A DNA stretch of 12,496 bases. Origin: an uncultured Campylobacter sp. GTDB taxonomy: Bacteria > Campylobacterota > Campylobacteria > Campylobacterales > Campylobacteraceae. The number at the start of each line of letters is the position of its first letter. Positions within the stretch are counted from its first letter, which is position 1. The stretch covers positions 1 through 12,496 of the forward strand of contig NZ_CALIMQ010000307.1 in NCBI RefSeq assembly GCF_938045535.1, given 5' to 3'. The notes beneath the pieces were generated by a model. The model was not told the DNA's origin and did not search any database. It saw nothing but the letters and a program-made list of their open reading frames with translations. Both the position numbers and the translations under genes were made by a program. This document shows positions 1-7,959 of this stretch, piece by piece.

Positions 1-69
1 CGCGAAATCCTTATCTATATTTAATTAAATTTTGACTAGTGGTATTTTTTAATAAAAATTTACTAAAAT

Positions 70-75
70 TATAAT
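70..75 (+). promoter_or_regulatory. candidate sigma70 -10 box (TATAAT)
   Basis: A perfect TATAAT follows a long T/A-rich tract. This resembles Campylobacter promoters, which have a strong -10 and usually no conserved -35. It would imply a 5' leader of about 160 nt before the first gene. A TAGAAT at 140-145, preceded by a T-run, is an alternative. In such AT-rich DNA a chance match is possible. Confidence 0.4.
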
Positions 76-100
76 TTTAAAGCAGAATTTATAGCGAAAT

Positions 101-119
101 GTGAAAAATAAAATTTCAC
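101..119. promoter_or_regulatory. candidate operator: GTGAAA-N7-TTTCAC palindrome
   Basis: Two perfect 6-bp inverted arms are separated by seven A/T bases. The site is downstream of the TATAAT box at 70-75 and overlaps the -35 region of the alternative TAGAAT at 140-145, so a bound protein could affect either. It does not match the FNR or NssR consensus, and no regulator is assigned. It could be a chance palindrome in AT-rich DNA. Confidence 0.28.
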
Positions 120-244
120 TTAGAGCTGTTTTTATATCGTAGAATTTCGCAACTTTTAAGAAACCTTAGAATTCCATTATAGCTCAAGCTTTAAACCGAT
201 TTTTAAGCCTTGGGGTAGTATCATTTCGCAAAGAATGGATTAAG

Positions 245-1402
245 ATGAATTTTATAAAATTTTATATTGCCTTTTTGATTTATTTATCGCAGATGGCGGC
301 AGCTGGCAGCTTTGATCTAAATGCCACGCTGCGTTTGGGCGCATTCGACGCAAGCTCGCACCGACTGCTTTTATGCGGCAGTGGCGGCGAGCTTAGGATG
401 TTTGATACTGCTAAATGGGATGTGGAGTTCGCGCAAAAATACAGCGATAACGAAATCACGGCTCTAAATTTAAAAAACGGCAAAATTTATCTAGCTTGGG
501 GCGGAGTCGAAATCGCGGTGCTAAACGATAGACTAAAGTTTTTACGCACGCTTAAGACGGGGCGTAGCGGCACGGCCCAAATAGATGCGATCTATGCCGC
601 AAAAGACGCGATTTACGCGGTAGTGGATAAGAATCAACTAATAAGATTAGACGAAGACCCTGATAACAGCGCGGACGGCGGCTACGCCCCAAGAGAAAAT
701 TCCACCGCGAACGGGCAATCTTTAAATAAAAATTCCGCCCCAGATGGGCTGCGCGGAATTTCGTTTCATTACGGCAGGATCAATGCCGTTAGCCTGGGCG
801 CTAACGGACTTTGCGTCGCAAGCTGGAACGGCGTAGCCTGTTTTAGCGCAGATCTTTTTGCGACTAAATTTAGCGGCATCGATACAGCGCCTAATCGCGC
901 CGCGCAGGGAGAGCTTGGTGGCGTGAAATCTAAAGATGCGGAATTTAATAGCACAAAAAGCGTGCAAGGCTCCGAGCCAAACGAAACTAAAGTTAGCGGC
1001 GCAAAGAGCGCGGAATTTCAAAGCTTAGAATTCAAAGGCGCAAAATTTCAAGACGAGGGGCTTAAAACTCGAAGCGAAATTTCAGCCGAAGCTGGCGATA
1101 AAAATTTAAGCGGCTCTATCGCTACTGCACTTGCAGACTGCGATGGGGCGCTATTTATAGGCGATATAGAGGGGGATTTTATAAATTTAAAAAGCGGCGA
1201 GCGCAAAAGCGTGGGCTCTTGGATCAAATCCATCGTATGCGCCCGCGGCACGCAGTTTATCGCTACTAAAGATAAAATTTACGAAAATCAAAAAGCAGGA
1301 TTAAAGGAGGTTGTGGATTTAAAAAGCGAATTTTTAGCGATGTACGCAGACGGGGAAGCGATCCTCGTAGTCAGCAAATCAGGCAAAATTTTAAAATTCT
1401 AA
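245..1402 (+). CDS. exported beta-propeller-like protein, possibly NapL-like
   Basis: The 385-aa product begins with a Sec-type signal peptide (basic N-terminus, hydrophobic residues 6-19, cleavage near AAAG at 18-21). Mature segments repeat short strand patterns such as a hydrophobic patch followed by 'G.I/L..L' (for example IYLAWGG, AIYAVVDKN, ALFIGDIEG, SGKILKF). These look like WD40/PQQ-type propeller blades. Two low-complexity Asn/Ser/Ala/Glu-rich stretches, roughly residues 137-168 and 205-290, interrupt the fold; without them the protein would be about 275 aa. Epsilonproteobacterial nap operons carry NapL, a periplasmic propeller-like protein of similar size and unknown role, so a NapL-related function is my inference. 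The stop lies 12 nt before nosZ, so co-transcription is likely. There are no heme or clear metal motifs. Confidence 0.75.
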   Translation: MNFIKFYIAFLIYLSQMAAAGSFDLNATLRLGAFDASSHRLLLCGSGGELRMFDTAKWDVEFAQKYSDNEITALNLKNGKIYLAWGGVEIAVLNDRLKFLRTLKTGRSGTAQIDAIYAAKDAIYAVVDKNQLIRLDEDPDNSADGGYAPRENSTANGQSLNKNSAPDGLRGISFHYGRINAVSLGANGLCVASWNGVACFSADLFATKFSGIDTAPNRAAQGELGGVKSKDAEFNSTKSVQGSEPNETKVSGAKSAEFQSLEFKGAKFQDEGLKTRSEISAEAGDKNLSGSIATALADCDGALFIGDIEGDFINLKSGERKSVGSWIKSIVCARGTQFIATKDKIYENQKAGLKEVVDLKSEFLAMYADGEAILVVSKSGKILKF

Positions 1403-1414
1403 GAAAGGATTAGT

Positions 1415-4057
1415 ATGTTAAAAAGTTTCAAACCCGTGCTTTTGGGCTCGGTTTTGTTCGCCGCAAGCGCCCTGTGTGCCGCAGATAGCGACCTAGAGCG
1501 CGTGATGAAAGAACGAAATTTAAGCGAAAAAGACGTTTTGGCGGCGGCTAAGACCTATCAGCCGACCGGTAGAAAGGACGATTATATGGTCTTCTCCTCC
1601 GGCGGTCAAAGCGGACAGGTGCTAGTTTACGGCGTGCCGTCGATGAGGATCTACAAATATATCGGCGTATTTACCCCAGAGCCTTGGCAGGGATACGGCT
1701 TTGACGAGGAGAGCAAGGCGGTCTTAAGATCGGGCTCCATTAACGGCAAAGAGATCAACTGGGGCGATACTCACCATCCAAATTTCAGCGAAAAAAACGG
1801 CGAGTATGTGGGCGATTATCTCTTTATCAACGATAAGGCGAACCCAAGAATCGCAGTTATAAATTTATCCGATTTCGAGACTACTCAAATAGTCGTAAAT
1901 CCCGTAATCAAAAGCGATCACGGCGGCTCTTTCGTAACGCCTAATACCGAATACGTCATCGAAACCAGCCAATACGCAGCCCCTTTTAAAAATAGAGTCG
2001 TTACACGAGCTTGATACCGACGTGCAGCCCATTAGTTTTGATACGACTGGCACCCGATCGAGGAGTATCAGGCGGTTTATCGCGGTGCAGTAACGCTATG
2101 GAAATTTGACTACGACAAAGGCAAAATCGACGTAAATAAATCCTTTTCTCTAGAGCTTCCTCCATATATGCAAGATCTAAGTGACGCAGGTAAGGGCGAG
2201 AGCTTTGGCTGGGCGTTTACCAACAGCTTTAACTCCGAAATGTACACGGGCGGCATCGAAAAGGGTCTGCCTCCGATGGAAGCCGGTATGAGCCGCAACG
2301 ATACCGACTACCTGCACGTTTACAACTGGCAAATTCTAGAAAAGCTTGCTCAAGACAGCAAAAACTATAAGGTCGTAAACGGACACAGAATCGTTACGAT
2401 AGACGCCGCCGTAAAAGCGGGAGCGCTATTTTTGATCCCTGAAGCCAAATCCCCTCACGGCGTCGATGTTAGCCCTGATGGCCGCTATATCATCATCGGC
2501 GGTAAACTAGATACTCACGCTAGCGTTTATGATTTTAAAAAGATCAAAGAGCTAATTGATAAAAAAGAATACGCAGGCAAGGATCCATACGGAATTCCGA
2601 TCCTAGATATGCAAAAGACGCTTCACGGACAAGCAGAGCTTGGTCTTGGACCTTTGCATAACACCTTCGATTCGCAAGATGGCGTAATCTATACATCGCT
2701 TTACGTTGATAGCCAGATCGTAAAATGGAACTACAAAACGCTAAAGGTTTTAGATAGGATCAACGTTCACTACAATATCGGTCACCTCGACTCCATGGAG
2801 GGCAAATCCTCAAAGCCTGTCGGCAAATACGTAATCGCACTGGATAAGCTTTCGATCGATAGATTTAATCCTATCGGACCGCTTCATCCGCAAAATCACC
2901 AGCTAATCGACATCACCGGGCCTAAAATGGAGATGCTTTATGATCTTCCTATCGGTCTTGGCGAGCCGCACGACGTAGTTTCTATCGCAGCTAGTAAACT
3001 TCATACGAAACCTACCTATACTATGGGAACAAACTCTCGCACCGGCAAACAACACCCTGCTATGACGCTAGCGGGTCAAGAACGCATCGAGCGCGACGGC
3101 AAAAACGTAAAAGTCTATGCTACGGCGATCCGCAGCCATATTAATCCTGAGCACATCGAGGTTAATAAGGACGATAACGTAACGATCTATATGACAAATT
3201 TAGAGCGTGCCGAGGACGAAACTCACGGCTTTACGGTTGATGATTACGATCTGCATATGTCGCTTGAGCCGGGTAAGACTGCGAGCGTAAATTTCATCGC
3301 AGATAAAGAGGGCGTATTTCCTTTCTACTGCACAGAATTCTGCTCTGCGTTGCACCTTGAGATGTTTGGATATCTATACGTAAAAGATCCGAATAAAAAA
3401 TACACTTCAGCTAAAGCTTCTATGCTAAAAGCTCTTAGCCCAGAAGCTCTAAAAGCCGAATACGACAAGGTAGTAGCTACGAATAAAGCCACAGACGACG
3501 TTATTCAATCAGTCGTTAAATTCTTAAAAGAGAAAAATTACGAGAAATATCCTAAGGTCAAGGCTTTAGTCGATGACGCGCTAGATCAATACGGCAAAAT
3601 TCCTGAAACTAAAGCCAAGGCAGACGCCGCAGTAAAAGCAGGCGATATGAACGGCGCTATACTTTGGGAAGGTCAAGTTTGGCAGTATTTAGTAAAAACC
3701 GCAGATGTCGGACTTCGCGCTAAAAACAACCTAATCCGCGAGCTCTCCACTCCTATGAGCGAGGCTGCGTCTAACGGCGAGAAGGCTTACCTACGTGGAG
3801 GCTGCAACGGCTGCCACGTCATCGGTCAAGTAAGCTCCGGTCCTGATCTAACAGGCGTCCTACTCCGCCATGAAAACGGCGAGAAATGGGTAGCCGATTT
3901 CATCAAAGACCCTGCTAAATTCTACGAAGATGATTACGTTAAGGCAATGATAAATTACTTCAACCTTCGCATGCCAAATCAGCATATGAAAGACGAAGAG
4001 ATCAAAGATATCATCGAATACCTAAAATGGGTCGATGAGAACGCGGGTCTTAACTAA
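1415..4057 (+). pseudogene. nosZ: cNosZ nitrous oxide reductase, reading frame broken twice
   Basis: NosZ reduces N2O to N2 in the periplasm. The start is preceded by AAGGA. A Sec signal peptide (no twin arginine; cleavage near residue 22) marks clade II. CuZ-type ligands are visible: His-His at residues 120-121, DHGG at 168-171, SPHG (2450-2461) and GEPHD. The CuA motif CTEFCSALHLEM starts at 3329, with an upstream His in THGF. A C-terminal cytochrome c domain has CNGCH at 3803-3817 and a likely Met ligand in LRMPNQ, as in epsilonproteobacterial cNosZ. The frame is lost near 2006 and meets TGA (2012-2014) and TAG (2033-2035). Codons 2007-2042 read sensibly in another frame (ELDTDVQPISFD), and the original frame resumes at 2045 (DWHPIEEYQAVYRG). 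The repaired protein would be about 880 aa, normal for the family. All other parts look intact, so this may be a sequencing or assembly artefact rather than a dead gene. Confidence 0.93.
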
Positions 4058-4063
4058 CCCCAC

Positions 4064-4083
4064 TCTCCCCCGCAAGGGGGAGA
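4064..4083 (+). promoter_or_regulatory. intercistronic GC-rich hairpin between nosZ and nosB
   Basis: TCTCCCCC (4064-4071) and GGGGGAGA (4076-4083) pair perfectly around a GCAA (GNRA) tetraloop. The hairpin starts 7 nt after the nosZ stop. No strong U-tract follows (only ATTTAAA), so full rho-independent termination is unlikely. An mRNA 3'-end stabiliser or partial attenuator that lowers expression of the downstream maturation genes relative to nosZ is a reasonable inference. The nosB ribosome binding site (AAAGGAG, 4088-4094) lies just outside the stem. Confidence 0.7.
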
Positions 4084-4099
4084 ATTTAAAGGAGATGAA

Positions 4100-4876
4100 A
4101 TGCCAAAATATAAAATTTACGCGATTTTAGCGCTGCTTATTATGACGGTCGCTTTTACCATCCCTACGCTCGGATTTTTCAAAGTCCAAGGCAAAATCGT
4201 ATCGGGGCAGGTTAGCAGCGTCTCGCAGCTGCCCGCATACTCCGCACCGATATGGAATTTTTATACGAAAGCATCATATAAAAATCACCTAATTCCTAGT
4301 GATGTTAAAAACGATCTAGGCGCGATGCTGGAGCATAAATTTGAAGTGGGAGTTCCTAGCATACCGGTGTGGAAAATTTCACTCGAAGCGCCGAACTATC
4401 CAAAAGAGGCCTTCCCTGATGGAATTCCGCTTTACGTCCACGTTGACGGCTTTAGCGGTGATATCGGCGAGATGAATACCCTAAATCACTATATCGGCAT
4501 GTATCCCGTCTGGCGCGGCGGCACGCTCGAGCACTCGCTATCGCCGTATTATCTCATAATCGCGACGATAGGAATGCTCGCGTTTTTATACTACGACGGC
4601 AAGGGGCAAACCCTGCTTATGATCCTGCCGATCATTGCGCCGCTTATCTTCATCGGCTGCTACGTGGGTTGGCTCTATTGGTTCGGGCACAATCTGCAAG
4701 ACTGGGGCGCGTTTAAAATAAAGCCTTTCATGCCTACGGCGTTTGGCGACGGCAGTGTGGCGCATTTTACTACCCATTCATATCCGGCTCTTGGCTTTTG
4801 GCTGATGCTGGCCCTGTCGCTGCTATCGGCGTTAGCTCTACTATCTAAGAAAAAATTCCTACGAGAGCATAGATGA
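4100..4876 (+). CDS. nosB: NosB, clade II nos membrane protein
   Basis: The 258-aa product has an N-terminal membrane segment (about 5-27), an extracytoplasmic region (about 28-148) and three further hydrophobic segments (about 149-165, 171-196 and 228-249). It lies directly after nosZ and before nosD, which is the signature place of nosB in clade II clusters such as W. succinogenes. The family is required or conserved with atypical NosZ, but its biochemical role is not known. His and aromatic residues occur next to the membrane parts (NHYIGM, EHSLSPYY, WFGHN). I see no heme or Fe-S motif. Translation starts after AAAGGAGATGAA and the stop overlaps nosD in an ATGA. Confidence 0.88.
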   Translation: MPKYKIYAILALLIMTVAFTIPTLGFFKVQGKIVSGQVSSVSQLPAYSAPIWNFYTKASYKNHLIPSDVKNDLGAMLEHKFEVGVPSIPVWKISLEAPNYPKEAFPDGIPLYVHVDGFSGDIGEMNTLNHYIGMYPVWRGGTLEHSLSPYYLIIATIGMLAFLYYDGKGQTLLMILPIIAPLIFIGCYVGWLYWFGHNLQDWGAFKIKPFMPTAFGDGSVAHFTTHSYPALGFWLMLALSLLSALALLSKKKFLREHR

Positions 4877-6078
4877 GGCTTTTGCTTCTAGCATTCTCGC
4901 TCGCGCTAAGCTTAGGCGCGGGCGAGCTTCAAGACGCGATCGATAGCGCAAAAGCGGGCGATATTATAGAACTAGCCGCGGGCGAGTACCGCGGCAATAT
5001 TTTAATCGATAAACCCCTTACTATCGATGGACTAGACCGCTCCGCCGTGATCATAGGCGATCGCAACGGAACGGTCATTCGCGTCCGCTCTCCGCATGTT
5101 ACAATCAAGAATTTAACAATTCAAAACGGAGGCTTCGAACATCTTAGCGAGGATGCAGGGATCAACGTAAGCGACGTAAACAGCGTAATCATAAAAAATA
5201 ATCTCATCAAAGACGTGCTCTACGGCGTCGTGCTAAGCAAGGCAAACGACGTAACGATCGAGGGCAACGAAATTTCAAGCAATACCTACCGCACGAGTTT
5301 CAAAGGCGACGGCATCAAGCTTTGGTATTCCAATGCCAATAAAATTTTAAATAACGACGTCCACAACGTCCGCGACACCGTTTTTTACTTCTCAAACGGA
5401 AATCTCGTCGCAGGCAACAAAGGCCATAGCTGTCGTTATTCACTGCACTTTATGAACTCCGGGCATAACGTCGTAGAGGATAACTACTACGACGGCAATA
5501 GCGTGGGATTATTTTTTATGTTTTCAAGCGACAATATCGCCAGACGTAATGTCGTGCGCAACGCAGACGGCGCTTATGGCGTAGGCATCGGTATGAAGGA
5601 TAGCTCAAATTTCAGGGTTACGGATAATAAAGTCGTCTACAACGCACGCGGATTTTATCTGGATCAATCCCCATATCAGCCAGGCTCACTTAACGTTTTT
5701 GAAAACAATGATATCGAATACAACAGCATCGGCGTGCAATTCCACGCCACGCAGCTAAAAAGCGTATTTAAAAACAATAAATTTAAAGGCAATATGGAGA
5801 TTGTGCTAAACGATACGCCCCAATCCAAGCTCTTGCAAAACGAATGGAGTGGCAACTATTTTGACGATTACGACGGATTTGATCGCGATGGCGACGGCTA
5901 CGGCGACGTTAGCTACAGCTCATACGCCTACGCGGATAGGCTTTGGGCGTATAAACCGAATGTGCGGTTTTTTTACGGCTCCAGCGGGATCGCGCTTTTA
6001 AATTTCATCTCCAAGCTCGCTCCGTTTTCAGAGCCTGAGCTACTGCTAAAAGATCCGAAACCTAGGATGAGGCAATGA
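4873..6078 (+). CDS. nosD: NosD, periplasmic CuZ maturation protein
   Basis: NosD works with the NosFY ABC transporter to assemble the copper-sulfide CuZ centre of NosZ in the periplasm. The 401-aa product has a short signal peptide (residues 1 to about 17). Many right-handed beta-helix (CASH-type) repeats follow, seen as recurring N-x-I/V and 'N.I..N' rungs (for example IIKNNLIKD, VTIEGNEIS, FRVTDNKVV, VFENNDIEY). The family-typical segment GNYFDDYDGFDRDGDGYGD is present near residues 330-350, and the length is normal. The start is translationally coupled to nosB (ATGA) and the stop to nosG (ATGA). No truncation is seen. Confidence 0.95.
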   Translation: MRLLLLAFSLALSLGAGELQDAIDSAKAGDIIELAAGEYRGNILIDKPLTIDGLDRSAVIIGDRNGTVIRVRSPHVTIKNLTIQNGGFEHLSEDAGINVSDVNSVIIKNNLIKDVLYGVVLSKANDVTIEGNEISSNTYRTSFKGDGIKLWYSNANKILNNDVHNVRDTVFYFSNGNLVAGNKGHSCRYSLHFMNSGHNVVEDNYYDGNSVGLFFMFSSDNIARRNVVRNADGAYGVGIGMKDSSNFRVTDNKVVYNARGFYLDQSPYQPGSLNVFENNDIEYNSIGVQFHATQLKSVFKNNKFKGNMEIVLNDTPQSKLLQNEWSGNYFDDYDGFDRDGDGYGDVSYSSYAYADRLWAYKPNVRFFYGSSGIALLNFISKLAPFSEPELLLKDPKPRMRQ

Positions 6079-6899
6079 TAAAGAATAGACGCGAAGCGAT
6101 AAAACTACTCGGCGGAGCGCTCGGAGTACTCGGGGCAGCGAACTTATTTGCGGATGAGAATTCCACAAATTCCGTAAATTTTACGGGCGGCGAAGCGCAG
6201 AATTCCGGCGCGTCAAATTCCGTAAATTCTGCGAGGCAAAATTCCGCGCCGAATTCCATAAAACAAAATTCTGCGGAAAATTCTAGCGGGGATTCCGCCT
6301 CTTTATATCTGCGCCCGCCCGGAGCACTAGCGGAACGAGGCTTCCGCTCTAGCTGCATCAAGTGCGGCCAATGCGTGCAGGTCTGCCCCTATCACAGCAT
6401 CTATCTGCTCGATATTACGCATCTTTTTGACATCGGTACGCCCGTTATCGATGCCAAAGAGCGAGGCTGCTATCTTTGCGGCGCGCTTCCTTGCGTGCTC
6501 GCCTGTCCTAGCGGCGCGCTTAGCCACGAGACGAACGAGCCTAAAAAGGTTAAAATGGGAATCGCCGTGATTAAAAATTTAAACGCCTGTTTGGCGTATC
6601 GCGGGCAGGCTTTAAAATCTAGCGATCTGTGCCTAAAGCCCGCCAAGACTGAGCAGGAGCGTGAGCTAAACTCCGCGCTGGCGGCTAAAGAGGACAAGCC
6701 ATGCGATCTATGCGCGTCGCTGTGCCCTTACCCGCAGCCGCTTGATGCCATAGCGATGATAAAGGCGAGCGCGCATTTCGCTCCGCAGATCCGCAGCGCT
6801 TGCGTCGGTTGCGGGGCGTGCGCAGAGCTCTGTCCGGCGCGTATCATCGAGATAATCCCGCGGGCGGATTACAAATCAATCTATGAAGGAAAACAATGA
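6075..6899 (+). CDS. nosG: NosG, Tat-exported ferredoxin (NapG-like)
   Basis: NosG is the periplasmic Fe-S partner of NosH in a proposed menaquinol-oxidising module that feeds the cytochromes c for NosZ. The 274-aa product starts with a twin-arginine signal (NRREAIKLLGG, residues 4-14). Four cysteine clusters for [4Fe-4S] centres are visible: C94-C97-C100-C104, C132-C135-C140-C144, C210-C213-C217 with a neighbouring Cys, and C243-C246-C249-C253. The RPPGA segment (80-84) is typical of NapG/NosG. An unusual Asn/Ser/Ala-rich insert (about residues 28-75) lies between the signal and RPPGA and is encoded by repeated AATTC(C/T) words. The gene overlaps nosD and nosC1 by ATGA. NapG is the close alternative, but the context settles it as NosG. 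Confidence 0.93.
   Translation: MIKNRREAIKLLGGALGVLGAANLFADENSTNSVNFTGGEAQNSGASNSVNSARQNSAPNSIKQNSAENSSGDSASLYLRPPGALAERGFRSSCIKCGQCVQVCPYHSIYLLDITHLFDIGTPVIDAKERGCYLCGALPCVLACPSGALSHETNEPKKVKMGIAVIKNLNACLAYRGQALKSSDLCLKPAKTEQERELNSALAAKEDKPCDLCASLCPYPQPLDAIAMIKASAHFAPQIRSACVGCGACAELCPARIIEIIPRADYKSIYEGKQ
6159..6284 (+). repeat. AATTC(C/T) word cluster in nosG
   Basis: Nine AATTCC or AATTCT words occur in about 125 bp (starting at 6159, 6168, 6201, 6216, 6225, 6240, 6252, 6267 and 6279). All are read in the same frame as AAT TCC/TCT, giving Asn-Ser pairs, often followed by Ala or Val. The spacing is irregular but always a multiple of three, so the protein frame is kept. Related clusters are in nosC1, in the first gene and in the last NosL-like gene. 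Confidence 0.75.
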
Positions 6900-7513
6900 A
6901 AAGCTCCATTAAATTCTACATCTGCTCGCTAGCTGCGGCGCTTTTGCTGTGTGGCTGCGGAGATGACGGCAATTCAAGCTCCGCCGCCGCAAATTCTGCA
7001 GGGCAAAATTCTGCGGATCAGAATTCCGCGAGTGTAAATTCCGCATCACAGAGCGTGGAACAAAATCATACTGCAAAGCCTCGCATCAGCGTTAAAAGCG
7101 GCGAAGCGCCCAAGAAGAACGATAAGTTCGTAAGCTACGATTTTTACGGCGAGCGAAAGGTAAATTTTAATCTAAACGGCGATGTGAACGAAACGACCAA
7201 AAATATCGTGGCGTATTCAAGCATCAAAAACCAATACGAAAAGCTAAATTTCGACCTGATGAAAAAGCGCCTTGGGCATGATTTTATCCTGCGCTGTTCA
7301 GCGTGCCACGACGACTACGCCAACGGCATCATCGGTCCGTCGCTTCTGGATAAAACCGACGCGCAGATCGTGGATATGATTAAAAAGTATAAATTCAAAG
7401 AAAAGCCTAATCCTCTTATGGTGCAGCTCGTAAACGGCATGAGCGAGCAGCAGATAGAGACGATGGCGAAAGAAATTTACGAGTTCAACAAACAATTTAA
7501 GGAGCAGAAATGA
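6896..7513 (+). CDS. nosC1: NosC1, monoheme cytochrome c lipoprotein
   Basis: The 205-aa product is a probable lipoprotein (LCGC, lipidated Cys about residue 21). Next comes an Asn/Ser/Ala-rich linker (about residues 24-58) built from five AATTC words. A single class I cytochrome c domain follows, with CSACH at 134-138 and Met175 or Met182 as possible axial ligand. In W. succinogenes two such cytochromes, NosC1 and NosC2, are thought to carry electrons from NosGH to cNosZ. The gene overlaps nosG and nosC2 by ATGA. Naming C1 versus C2 is by gene order. Confidence 0.88.
   Translation: MKSSIKFYICSLAAALLLCGCGDDGNSSSAAANSAGQNSADQNSASVNSASQSVEQNHTAKPRISVKSGEAPKKNDKFVSYDFYGERKVNFNLNGDVNETTKNIVAYSSIKNQYEKLNFDLMKKRLGHDFILRCSACHDDYANGIIGPSLLDKTDAQIVDMIKKYKFKEKPNPLMVQLVNGMSEQQIETMAKEIYEFNKQFKEQK
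6970..7042 (+). repeat. AATTC word cluster in nosC1 linker
   Basis: AATTC words start at about 6971, 6992, 7007, 7022 and 7037. The last four are exactly 15 bp apart, so this part is a degenerate 15-bp tandem repeat that gives a five-residue unit of the N-S-A-x-x type. It lies directly behind the lipidated cysteine and acts as a spacer to the heme domain. Confidence 0.75.
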
Positions 7514-7956
7514 AACCGGGCAAAATTTTAGCTTTGATTTTGGGTGTAGCACTGATCGCGCTGATGATCTTTATGGCTAGTTCGGACGATTCTAGCGCGC
7601 CGCAGCAAGAAGTCAAGCCGCAGGTGCAAGCAAAGCCTGCGCCGCAGAGCAAAAGCGTCGATCTCATCGACGATAAGGATGTAAAAAATATTAAAATTTT
7701 GCAGCAGAGCGTCAAAGAGCGCGATTTTAAGGTTAGTAGCTCCTATCTGGTAAGCTGCGCGCCCTGCCATGGCGATGACGGACGCGGCAAGATCGCTCCG
7801 CCGATCGGCGGCAAGAGCAAGGATCAAATTTTAGCAAGCCTCAAAGATTATAAAGCGGGCAAGATCAAAAACAGCCTGATGAGCGGACTGCTAACCAACG
7901 TAAGCGACGAGAGCCTAGATAAGCTCGCGGATGAAATTTCAAAATTTAAAGAGTAA
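7510..7956 (+). CDS. nosC2: NosC2, membrane-anchored monoheme cytochrome c
   Basis: The 148-aa product has an uncleaved N-terminal anchor (about residues 5-23), a Pro/Gln/Lys linker (about 28-50) and a small class I cytochrome c domain with CAPCH at 83-87. Met124 is a likely axial ligand. It lacks the Asn-Ser inserts of its neighbour NosC1. The role is electron transfer towards NosZ in the periplasm, by analogy with W. succinogenes. The gene overlaps nosC1 by ATGA and ends 3 nt before the nosH start. Confidence 0.88.
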   Translation: MKPGKILALILGVALIALMIFMASSDDSSAPQQEVKPQVQAKPAPQSKSVDLIDDKDVKNIKILQQSVKERDFKVSSSYLVSCAPCHGDDGRGKIAPPIGGKSKDQILASLKDYKAGKIKNSLMSGLLTNVSDESLDKLADEISKFKE

Positions 7957-7959
7957 GTC

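Larger units (their letters stand above)
1..244 (+). other. AT-rich leader upstream of the nos cluster
   Basis: No coding sequence is supported here. The stretch is clearly more AT-rich than the genes that follow and holds the only candidate promoter elements ahead of the cluster. Two -10-like boxes are visible: a perfect TATAAT at 70-75 and a TAGAAT at 140-145. A GTGAAA/TTTCAC inverted repeat at 101-119 lies between them. No classical FNR/NssR half-site pair (TTGAT-N4-ATCAA or TTAAC-N4-GTTAA) was found by eye. The first gene has only a weak ribosome binding site (AATGGA, about 235-240). Confidence 0.6.

Noticed and set aside
32..60. TTGACT at 32-37 as -35 box of a classical promoter
   Set aside because: At 17 bp spacing no good -10 box follows; the TATAAT at 70-75 is 32 bp away.
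2012..2014. TGA in nosZ as selenocysteine or programmed recoding site
   Set aside because: The same frame meets TAG at 2033, no slippery run or SECIS-like hairpin is seen, and the protein similarity needs two frame changes, not a read-through.
2168..4057. The 3' part of nosZ as an independent gene starting at ATG 2168
   Set aside because: No ribosome binding site precedes it, no signal peptide, and clear NosZ sequence continues upstream to 2045 in the same frame.
6062..6361. Antisense frame with EF-rich repeats opposite nosG
   Set aside because: It is the reverse reading of the AATTC word cluster; nosG has the Tat signal, Fe-S clusters and start/stop coupling.
6970..7042. 15-bp repeats in nosC1 as a CRISPR array
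   Set aside because: Units are too short, directly adjacent and code in frame; there are no unique spacers and no cas genes.
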